Shown here one piece after another: positions 1 through 5,424 of a stretch of 5,424 bases of DNA; positions within the stretch are counted from its first letter, which is position 1; each line of letters opens with the position of its first letter. The DNA is taken from assembly GCA_035457545.1 (NCBI GenBank), contig DATIBM010000277.1, forward strand, positions 1-5,424, given 5' to 3'. The notes below the pieces were generated by a model, which saw only the letters and a program-made list of their open reading frames with translations, did no database searches and had not been told where the DNA came from. Made by a program: the position numbers and the translations under genes. Source of the DNA: Nitrospira_G sp035457545. Lineage in GTDB: Bacteria; Nitrospirota; Nitrospiria; Nitrospirales; Nitrospiraceae.

Positions 1-1729
1 CGATCCGGAAGTGGCGGCAGTCAAACAACTCCTTCGCCTGCTCGACAAGACCTCCAAATCCTATCGCACCTACGGTCCGCATAATCCCGTCGCGCAGAAA
101 TTCTTCGACCAGTTGTACCGGGATCTCGAATCCCATTTGGCGACTTACCATCTGTTGGGATTCGTGATCCAGCGGTCCGAACTCTACTTCAAAGACCAAT
201 CGGTCTATCAGCCGGAAGCCGAGGGGACCAGCGAGAACTTTGCGTTCAAACTCTATGCGGACGGCATCAGGGAGTTGGTGATCTATGCCGGGATCTCGCG
301 CGAGGACCTGACATTTTTTCTCGCCGCCTTGTGGGGGGGAACCGGACAGGATGGAGAGGAAGACGACGATGACATCGTGACGAGGCTCTGGGCGAAAAAC
401 TTGGCGACGGTCACGATCGTCACGGCGGAGGAAATCGCCAAGGTGGCAGGATCGCTCGATATCCTGAGCCCGCAGAATGCGGGTGCCATGAGCGCCCCTC
501 CGGGCCGGCTGCGTGAGATCATCGACCAGGAGACCTCGCGCCTCTCCAAGAGCCAAGGGGGAGCGGGCGGCGCCGGCGCCTCGCAGCGGGCGCGATTTCA
601 ATCGGGTCTGGCCGGATTCGAGACCACGGAAGCGGACATGGCGGCGCTCCAGGCCGAAATTACCGCGGAAAGCCGGCGGGACAGCGTGGTCTATCTCATC
701 GAGGTCCTCTCGGCGATCCTCGTCTCGGAGCAATCCGAGCCGGTGCTGTCTCGTTGCCTGGATGTGTTCGGAGAGGTTGTCCGGTCTCTTCTTGAACAGG
801 GGAATTGGACGGCCGTCAATACCGTCCTCGGGTTTCTGTATGAATCCGAAGGGATGCGCCCCGGCCTGACGGAGGTTCAACAAGCGCGCATTGCGCAGAT
901 CTTTTCGGACTTGGGCTCACCCGAGCAACTGAAGCTGATTGAAACCTGCCTGAACCGTTCGGCGGAGGCCAAGACGGTGGACCTCCTGCCGGTCCTGCTC
1001 CAAATGAAACCCGCCGCCGTGCCCGGCCTCTGCGGACTGCTGGCCAATCTTCAGTTCGCCGCACACCAGGCCGTCGTGAGCGACGCCTTGATCACCCTCG
1101 CCAAGGAGGAGCCGGAGCCCATCCTGCGCGGCCTGACCGATCGGCGGCCGGCCTATGTGCGGCATCTGCTCTCGATTCTTCACCAGTGGAACGACCCGCG
1201 CCACGTTGAGCCGGTCGAAAAGATTGTCCGCTATCCCGATCCGCAGGTCCGCAAGGAGGTCATTCGGCTCTTGGGGCACCTCCGTCCGAACGGCTCCGGG
1301 GTCAAGTTTGTCGGATTGGTCGGCGACCAGGATGAAACGGTCCGCATGGCCGCGCTCAAATTGCTGAACGACGGCCATTACACGGTTCCGTTTTCCGCCT
1401 GGTCGCCGCTCCTGTCCGCCGAGCCGTTTGCCGACCGCAGTCCGGCGGAGAAGCGCGCGGTCTTTCAAGCCGTCCGTCAGACGAGCGGCGACGAGGCGGT
1501 CCCCTACTGGCAGGGCTTGCTCACGGAATGGTCTTGGACGAACCGAAAGAAGAAAGAGGATCTGGCGCTCTTGGCCGCCGAGGCGTTGGGGAAGCTTGCG
1601 ACGCCGGCCGCCCTGCAGGCGCTTGAACTGGGCCAGGCGAAAGGCAGCGGCAGCGTGCGCCAAGCTTGCAGCAACGCTTTGATCCTGGCGGCGAAGCAGC
1701 AGAAGGCCAAATCCTCGTCCATGGGATGA
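1..1729 (+). CDS. HEAT-repeat-like scaffold protein, probably 5'-truncated by the window edge
   Basis: No catalytic motif is visible, so a scaffold or protein-interaction role is inferred. The reading frame is open to the left edge (D-P-E precede the GTG at 11). That GTG has no convincing ribosome binding site, so the true start probably lies upstream; numbering below counts from it. Residues 1-110 form an alpha/beta-looking domain with the pattern KSYRTYGPHN (16-25) and a hydrophobic strand ending in LYF (58-60). It can be aligned with the N-terminus of the next gene product. An acidic run (EEDDDD, 116-121) follows. A Gly/Ala-rich stretch (183-190) looks like a flexible linker. From about 225 to the end the protein is a series of amphipathic helix pairs resembling HEAT or Armadillo repeats, clearest around 380-455 (DPQVRKEVIRLLGHL; DETVRMAALKLL) and 515-565. 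There is no signal peptide or membrane segment in the visible part, so it is likely cytoplasmic. It ends 24 bases before the HD-GYP gene and is probably co-transcribed. Repeat class is moderately sure; function is unknown. Confidence 0.8.
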   Translation, partial: DPEVAAVKQLLRLLDKTSKSYRTYGPHNPVAQKFFDQLYRDLESHLATYHLLGFVIQRSELYFKDQSVYQPEAEGTSENFAFKLYADGIRELVIYAGISREDLTFFLAALWGGTGQDGEEDDDDIVTRLWAKNLATVTIVTAEEIAKVAGSLDILSPQNAGAMSAPPGRLREIIDQETSRLSKSQGGAGGAGASQRARFQSGLAGFETTEADMAALQAEITAESRRDSVVYLIEVLSAILVSEQSEPVLSRCLDVFGEVVRSLLEQGNWTAVNTVLGFLYESEGMRPGLTEVQQARIAQIFSDLGSPEQLKLIETCLNRSAEAKTVDLLPVLLQMKPAAVPGLCGLLANLQFAAHQAVVSDALITLAKEEPEPILRGLTDRRPAYVRHLLSILHQWNDPRHVEPVEKIVRYPDPQVRKEVIRLLGHLRPNGSGVKFVGLVGDQDETVRMAALKLLNDGHYTVPFSAWSPLLSAEPFADRSPAEKRAVFQAVRQTSGDEAVPYWQGLLTEWSWTNRKKKEDLALLAAEALGKLATPAALQALELGQAKGSGSVRQACSNALILAAKQQKAKSSSMG

Positions 1730-1753
1730 TCCGCCGCCGGAATGGTCTGACGC

Positions 1754-3280
1754 ATGAATGAGCCCGCGACATCGCCGCGCGAGACCGGTGACGCCGAGAC
1801 CGGCGGGCAGCCGTTCCTCACCCATGAAAAGTCGCTGACGCAGAAAATCGCCAAGGGGTCGGAGGCCGGCGATATTCTGGATCAGCAAATTCTGATGCTG
1901 GGGATCCAGTTGGTCACCCAGTTGAACGCCCTCATCAAGACCGCCCGCATTCACGGCCGGACCAATGCCGCGCTCGACAAGCCGGTCGAAGGGATGCTCA
2001 CGCTGATCAAGACGCTGGCTCACAGCGCCGCGGTGGTGCTGCGTCTCCAGAATGATTTCCTGTTCATCGGCGACCAGCATCTGAAGGTCAGCGCCCAGCA
2101 GATGGCCGTCTTTTCGAGCGTGATCGACAGCCTGAACGCCTGGAAGGTCGGCGGGATTTCGTTCTCGAACGAGGTGGAGTCCAAGGACATCCGCGGGTTC
2201 GCGCATGTCTTCGTCACCGGGGACCCCGAGTCGAAGACGCTTCAAGATTTGCGCAAGGAGCTGGAGGGGGAAGGCGTCAAGGGCATCGAGCTGGAGGATC
2301 CCAAATTCCTCAATCCGGCCGGAGTGAAACAGCACAAGGCCGTCGCGAAGAACTCCTACATGTCGGCCGCCGGGGCCGTGGGCAATTTGACGCAGCAGGT
2401 CCGCGACGGCGGGGCGGTCGGATTCAAGCAGGCGAAGCGCGCCATTCAGAATATCGTGGATCTCCTGACGCAGGACCCGGCCACTCTGTTGGGCCTCACC
2501 ACGCTCCGCTGCCACGATGAGTACACCCACAACCATTCCGTGAACGTCGCGCTCCTGTCCATGGCGCTGGGCAACCGGGCGGGGTACTCCAAGGTCGAGC
2601 TGGCGGATCTCGGATTGGCCGCCTTGTTTCACGACGTGGGGAAATGCGCCATTTCGCTCGACGTGCTGAACAAGCCGGGAGAATTTACGAAAGAGGAATG
2701 GCAGACCATGCGCACGCATCCAACGGAGGGCGTCCTGACCTTGATCACGTTGAGGGGGATCCACCACGTTCCCGATCGAATGGCCGGCGCCTCCTTCGAA
2801 CACCACATGAATTACGATTTTTCCGGGTATCCCAAGCTGGCGGTTGACTGGAAACAGTCGGTGGCAAGCCGGATCGTGACGATCGCCGACTGTTATGACG
2901 CGATGACCTCCTCGCGTGTGTATCGGCGGGAACCGATGACGCCCTCCAAGGTGCTCCAGTTCATGTTCTCGAAAAGCGGCCAGTCGTTCGATCCGGTGCT
3001 GCTGAAACTCTTCGTCAATTGCGTGGGGATCGTGCCGATCGGAAGTTTGGTCCTGTTGGACACCAACGAGTTGGCCGTGGTCGTGCGGCCGGCCCAGGAC
3101 AAGGACAACGCCGAGCGGCCGGTCGTGCGCATGGTCGCGGACAGCGACGGCAATCCGGTCGAGGACGGACCCGAGGTGGATTTGGCCCAGAAGACGGACG
3201 ACGGCGAGCACCGGGTCAGCATCGTCCAGCTCGTCGATAACGCCGCCTATCAGTTCGACACCAGCCGGTATTTCGTGTGA
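1754..3280 (+). CDS. HD-GYP domain protein with divergent HHExxDGxGYP signature
   Basis: HD-GYP proteins are metal-dependent phosphodiesterases that typically hydrolyse cyclic di-GMP; this 508-residue one is probably cytoplasmic, with no signal peptide or membrane helix. Residues 45-155 are an N-terminal domain resembling that of the upstream protein (KTARIHGRTN at 62-71; FLFIGDQ at 102-108). It is not a recognisable CheY receiver, PAS or GAF domain. The HD-GYP domain spans about 245-430. Visible residues are H261 (THNHS), H293-D294 with K297 (FHDVGK), H322 (THP), H350-H351, GYP at 358-360, and D379/D382 in IADCYDAMTSSRVYR. The usual HHExxDGxGYP reads HHMNYDFSGYP, losing the Glu (M352) and the Gly after Asp (F356). 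That could mean a two-metal site, changed substrate use or a sensor role. Residues 430-508 form the beta-rich tail common after this domain (PIGSLVLLDTNELAVVV). The ATG at 1754 is the only reasonable start, although its ribosome binding site is weak (GGAA at 1739-1742), which suits read-through from the upstream gene. Family assignment is secure; activity is uncertain. Confidence 0.93.
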   Translation: MNEPATSPRETGDAETGGQPFLTHEKSLTQKIAKGSEAGDILDQQILMLGIQLVTQLNALIKTARIHGRTNAALDKPVEGMLTLIKTLAHSAAVVLRLQNDFLFIGDQHLKVSAQQMAVFSSVIDSLNAWKVGGISFSNEVESKDIRGFAHVFVTGDPESKTLQDLRKELEGEGVKGIELEDPKFLNPAGVKQHKAVAKNSYMSAAGAVGNLTQQVRDGGAVGFKQAKRAIQNIVDLLTQDPATLLGLTTLRCHDEYTHNHSVNVALLSMALGNRAGYSKVELADLGLAALFHDVGKCAISLDVLNKPGEFTKEEWQTMRTHPTEGVLTLITLRGIHHVPDRMAGASFEHHMNYDFSGYPKLAVDWKQSVASRIVTIADCYDAMTSSRVYRREPMTPSKVLQFMFSKSGQSFDPVLLKLFVNCVGIVPIGSLVLLDTNELAVVVRPAQDKDNAERPVVRMVADSDGNPVEDGPEVDLAQKTDDGEHRVSIVQLVDNAAYQFDTSRYFV

Positions 3281-3314
3281 CGTCTCCTTCCGTACGTCCC
3301 GCTCAGACCCCTGC

Positions 3315-3344
3315 TTGACAGTGGCGGAAATCGAACGCTATCCT
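3315..3344 (+). promoter_or_regulatory. Predicted sigma70-type promoter for the OmpH/Skp gene
   Basis: A perfect -35 hexamer TTGACA (3315-3320) is followed after 18 bases by TATCCT (3339-3344), which matches four of six positions of TATAAT. Transcription would start near 3351, leaving a leader of roughly 55 bases before the ATG at 3407. It lies in the only sizeable + strand gap in the window, just after the HD-GYP stop, which fits independent expression of the chaperone gene. This is a motif-based prediction only. Confidence 0.6.
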
Positions 3345-3390
3345 GCCCGGCGGTTGCTTGTGCGAGAGCCCCACTCTTCAACTCGTGGAC

Positions 3391-3397
3391 AAAGGAG
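3391..3397 (+). promoter_or_regulatory. Strong ribosome binding site deciding the OmpH/Skp start
   Basis: AAAGGAG lies nine bases before the ATG at 3407 but only three bases before the in-frame GTG at 3401. The spacing favours the ATG as the true start. Confidence 0.75.
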
Positions 3398-3406
3398 CGT
3401 GTGCGC

Positions 3407-3958
3407 ATGAACTGGTTGGATCGGACTGCGACGTGGGCGTCAATCGTCATTCTATCTGGCGTGGTGGGAGCGACGGCAGGCTCGGTCGAGGCCGCCGACT
3501 TCAAGATGGGCGTGGTCGATCCCCAAACGGTTTTGGAGAAGACCAAGGCCGGGCGACGGGCGCTCGATACGCTGAAGGAATATGCCCAGGCCCGTCAGAA
3601 ACTCCTGGCGCAGGACGAGGAGGATCTCAAAAGCATGGAAAAGCAGCTCAAGGAGCAGGAAGGCACCTTGAGCGACGCCGCCAAGAAGGAAAAGCAGGAA
3701 AAGTTCCGCACGAAAATCGGCGAGTACCAGAAGCGGTTGCAGGAGTTCAATCAGGAATTGGCCGCCAAGCAAAAGGGGCTGGTGGATGAGTATATGAAGA
3801 AGATCAGCTCGGCCACCCAGACCGTGGCGGAGAAGAGCGGGTTTGCCTTGGTGGTGGACAAGGGCAGCGAACAGACGATCAAGATCGTGATCTACAATAA
3901 GGACGCGATCGACCTCACGGACCAGGTGATCAAAGAGTTTGATCGGGTGAACAAGTAG
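3407..3958 (+). CDS. OmpH/Skp family periplasmic chaperone
   Basis: Skp/OmpH proteins are trimeric periplasmic holdases that bind unfolded outer-membrane proteins on their way to the BAM complex. This 183-residue protein has a Sec signal peptide: a basic N-terminus (R6), a hydrophobic core (about 9-25) and a likely signal peptidase I site after V27-E28-A29. The mature part (about 154 residues) begins with a short strand, KMGVVDPQTVLEKTKAGR (33-50), the family's characteristic opening. A long Lys/Glu/Gln-rich coiled coil (about 50-130) with a central turn follows, then a closing strand region (GFALVVDKG 145-153; IKIVIYN 158-164) that would pair with the first strand in the trimer body. Length and layout match the family. 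ATG 3407 is chosen over GTG 3401 because of the spacing to AAAGGAG. The gene has its own predicted promoter and sits next to no bamA, lpxD or fabZ gene in this window, which are frequent neighbours in other bacteria. I leave the symbol blank because orthology to skp is not proven. Confidence 0.93.
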   Translation: MNWLDRTATWASIVILSGVVGATAGSVEAADFKMGVVDPQTVLEKTKAGRRALDTLKEYAQARQKLLAQDEEDLKSMEKQLKEQEGTLSDAAKKEKQEKFRTKIGEYQKRLQEFNQELAAKQKGLVDEYMKKISSATQTVAEKSGFALVVDKGSEQTIKIVIYNKDAIDLTDQVIKEFDRVNK

Positions 3959-3971
3959 GCGGCCTCCCCTC

Positions 3972-5051
3972 CTAGACTTGCCACGCCCCGATATCCTTCC
4001 GCAATCGATCGACAAGCCGGGCGAAGGCAGCGCTCTCCCCTTCCGTCGAGACCGGGACCAATTCGATGTGGTCCGGTCCGCTGGCTCCCAGGCCCAACTC
4101 GATCGCTCGTTTGATCTGCCGCTGATCCCAGGGGCTCCCTTCCAGAATTTTCGGCCATTGCCCGTATGACCGGAGCAGGGCCAGCGCCATCACGTCGAGC
4201 GCCACGCGATCCCCGCTGATCAACAAGAGGTCAGCCTGCGCGGGCGTGCCGCTTGTCGGCCCGCCTTCAATCATAATCGTGGTCCCGTCTGCGACCGTGA
4301 GCTGCGGATGCACGGCCAGGTTCAGCTCGGCGATGCGCTCATGCCAGTGCCCGGAGAGGAAGGCGACCGATGGTCGGTTGCGCGGATGCACGATCCCCAC
4401 CCAATTCTTCAGGCTGCACGAGTAATGGGCAAACCGGTGGGTCTTGACGACGGGGACATTGATGACGAGATCGGCGTCATAGAGCGGTTTCGAGACATAG
4501 TATCGGCGGAGCACCGTCGCGCCAGGCGGTTCCACTCCGACCCAGCCCTCATCTTCGAGCGCAAGGATCTTGGCTCCCTGCCGTGCCGCCGCGGCCCGCA
4601 TGCCTGTGGCTTCGAGATTGGCCCTGGTCGGAAACCGGATGAGCCCGGAGCTGTCCGCCACAGCCACCTCCCCCGCCCCGGCCGACCGAACCGATCGGAT
4701 CACCGCCTCGACGACCAGCGGGTTGGTCGTCGACGGCGGCGGCCGATCGTTCACGACATTGGGCTTGATCAGCACATGCTTGCCCTGTATCGGCAGCCGG
4801 ATCAATCCGCCCAACCGCTCCAATCCGGCGGCCAGCATGGCATGCGGATCGCGGCCTTGGACGACAGCCACCAGCGAGCGGGCACCGTTGACGAAGGGAT
4901 TGGGAGGAATCGGTTTGGGTTCGACCAGCGGCGCCGTGGGCTCGAACAGCAGGTCTCCGAGCAGCGAGCGGGGCGCCATCGCGATGGCGGCGTAGAGGCC
5001 GGCGCCGAAGCCGATCCGGCCGAGCAGGTCTCGGCGGGATAAATCGATCAC
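3972..5051 (-). CDS. DUF362 family protein with twin-arginine (Tat) signal
   Basis: DUF362 proteins have no firmly established reaction; some family members carry ferredoxin-like iron-sulfur domains. This 359-residue protein starts with a Tat signal, SRRDLLG (5-11), and a weakly hydrophobic stretch to about residue 26, with a possible cleavage after A22-I23-A24. Export in folded form to the periplasm is therefore likely. The DUF362 core runs from about 60 to 335: VLIKPNVVND (93-102), VADSSG (131-136), INVPVVKTHRFAHYSCSLKN (197-216), ADGTTIMIEGGPTSG (254-268) and LISGDRVALDVMAL (277-290). There is a single cysteine (C212) and no 4Fe-4S cysteine cluster, so it is the core-only form. The start is GTG at 5051, overlapping the rhodanese stop by four bases (GTGA). 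A longer frame up to 5189 is open, but it would overlap the rhodanese heavily and bury the Tat motif internally. The gene is second in a - strand pair and converges on the OmpH gene 13 bases away. Confidence 0.9.
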   Translation of the reverse strand: MIDLSRRDLLGRIGFGAGLYAAIAMAPRSLLGDLLFEPTAPLVEPKPIPPNPFVNGARSLVAVVQGRDPHAMLAAGLERLGGLIRLPIQGKHVLIKPNVVNDRPPPSTTNPLVVEAVIRSVRSAGAGEVAVADSSGLIRFPTRANLEATGMRAAAARQGAKILALEDEGWVGVEPPGATVLRRYYVSKPLYDADLVINVPVVKTHRFAHYSCSLKNWVGIVHPRNRPSVAFLSGHWHERIAELNLAVHPQLTVADGTTIMIEGGPTSGTPAQADLLLISGDRVALDVMALALLRSYGQWPKILEGSPWDQRQIKRAIELGLGASGPDHIELVPVSTEGESAAFARLVDRLRKDIGAWQV

Positions 5052-5424
5052 CTCGTCCCGGTCCCTGATTCCAGAGGGTATCCGGCTTCCCGCCAGGCGC
5101 GGATGCCGCCGTCCATCGAGGTGACGTTCGTATAGCCCATGCGCTGGAGCGCATCCGCCGCCAGGACCGACCGATAGCCGCCGCCGCAATACAGCACGAT
5201 CTCGGCCTGCCGATCGGGAATGAGGGTTTCGATGTCGCGTTCGAGGATGCCCTTGCCCAGATGGTGGGCGCCCTTGATGTGGTCCTTGCTGAACTCGTGG
5301 TCCTCGCGCACGTCGATCAAGTGAAGCCGCTGATGCCGATCGAGCTTGGCCTTAACGTCGTCGATCATGCACTCGTGAACCCGCGCGCGGGTTTCGTTGA
5401 CCAGTTTAAGGAACCCGGGATTAT
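5048..5424 (-). CDS. Single-domain rhodanese (sulfurtransferase-like), 5' end beyond the window
   Basis: Rhodanese domains move sulfane sulfur through a persulfide on an active-site cysteine. The visible 124 residues show the fold's landmarks: LIDVRE (about 35-40), DHIKGAHHLGKG (47-58), the active loop CGGGYRS with Cys at 79, and a closing region MDGGIRAWREAGYP. The six-residue loop from Cys to Arg is the sulfurtransferase size rather than the longer Cdc25-phosphatase size. An internal ATG at 5368 would give 106 residues. However, the frame continues open to the edge with plausible family sequence (NPGFLKLVNETRARVHEC) and that ATG has no good ribosome binding site, so the true start lies to the right of the window. 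No signal peptide is visible; the location is presumably cytoplasmic, but this depends on the missing N-terminus. Its stop overlaps the GTG of the Tat-exported DUF362 gene, so the two are translationally coupled. The substrate is unknown. Confidence 0.92.
   Translation of the reverse strand, partial: NPGFLKLVNETRARVHECMIDDVKAKLDRHQRLHLIDVREDHEFSKDHIKGAHHLGKGILERDIETLIPDRQAEIVLYCGGGYRSVLAADALQRMGYTNVTSMDGGIRAWREAGYPLESGTGTR
5378..5393. repeat. 16-bp perfect palindrome inside the rhodanese coding region
   Basis: The sequence AACCCGCGCGCGGGTT equals its own reverse complement across all 16 bases. It lies in codons for E-T-R-A-R-V near the visible N-terminus of the rhodanese. It could be a protein-binding site or a cruciform, but in GC-rich coding DNA it may well be chance. 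Confidence 0.5.

Noticed and set aside
917..3211. A 764-residue open frame on the - strand, running antisense to the HEAT-like and HD-GYP genes.
   Set aside because: Its translation is rich in His, Arg, Gln and Gly with no recognisable domain, and it lies opposite two genes with clear protein features. Long antisense frames are expected in GC-rich coding DNA.
3401..3406. GTG at 3401 as an alternative start for the OmpH/Skp protein.
   Set aside because: Only three bases separate it from AAAGGAG, too close; the ATG at 3407 has nine-base spacing.
3956..3975. Possible bidirectional terminator between the convergent OmpH and DUF362 genes (TAGG ... CCTA).
   Set aside because: Only about four base pairs can form and there is no T-run on either strand.
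3452..4015. A 187-residue Leu-rich open frame on the - strand opposite the OmpH gene.
   Set aside because: The Leu richness is the antisense of Lys/Glu/Gln codons in the coiled coil; the + strand has signal peptide, ribosome binding site and family features.
4308..5042. A 244-residue open frame on the + strand opposite the DUF362 gene.
   Set aside because: Composition is typical of an antisense shadow (Arg, His, Gly, Pro rich), with no motif; the opposite strand encodes a well-supported DUF362 protein.
5052..5189. Longer N-terminus for the DUF362 protein, starting at 5189.
   Set aside because: It would overlap the rhodanese by about 140 bases, add 46 Arg/Gly-rich residues, and place the twin-arginine motif internally.

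Overview
This window looks like a chromosomal segment of a GC-rich, didermal (Gram-negative type) bacterium. It is densely coded, with five protein genes and no RNA gene, mobile element or CRISPR array that I can see. A signal-peptide-bearing Skp/OmpH-type periplasmic chaperone implies an outer membrane. The pairing of a HEAT-repeat-like protein with an HD-GYP protein, plus codon use and protein style, make me think of Nitrospira or a relative (Nitrospirota). That is an impression from memory, not a demonstrated assignment.

Left block, + strand, 1-3280. The first gene is probably cut by the window edge. It encodes a helical, HEAT-like scaffold protein, and 24 bases later comes an HD-GYP phosphodiesterase-type protein. 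The two genes probably form one transcription unit. By eye, their N-terminal ~100-150 residues can be aligned almost without gaps, so they seem to carry the same uncharacterised N-terminal domain on two different C-terminal modules. The HD-GYP protein keeps most metal-binding residues, but its HHExxDGxGYP signature reads HHMNYDFSGYP. It may be a two-metal or altered enzyme rather than a canonical c-di-GMP hydrolase.

Middle, + strand, 3281-3958. A 126-base intergenic region holds a good sigma70-type promoter (TTGACA, 18-base spacer, TATCCT) and a strong AAAGGAG ribosome binding site. These serve a small OmpH/Skp-family periplasmic chaperone with a clear signal peptide and coiled coil.

Right block, - strand, 3972-5424. 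A single-domain rhodanese, whose 5' end lies beyond the right edge, overlaps by four bases (GTGA) a DUF362 protein with a twin-arginine signal. These two are translationally coupled and converge on the OmpH gene with only 13 bases between the stop codons.

An undescribed system, if present, is most likely the HEAT-like/HD-GYP pair with its shared N-terminal domain. The rest is recognisable family material in a slightly unusual order.
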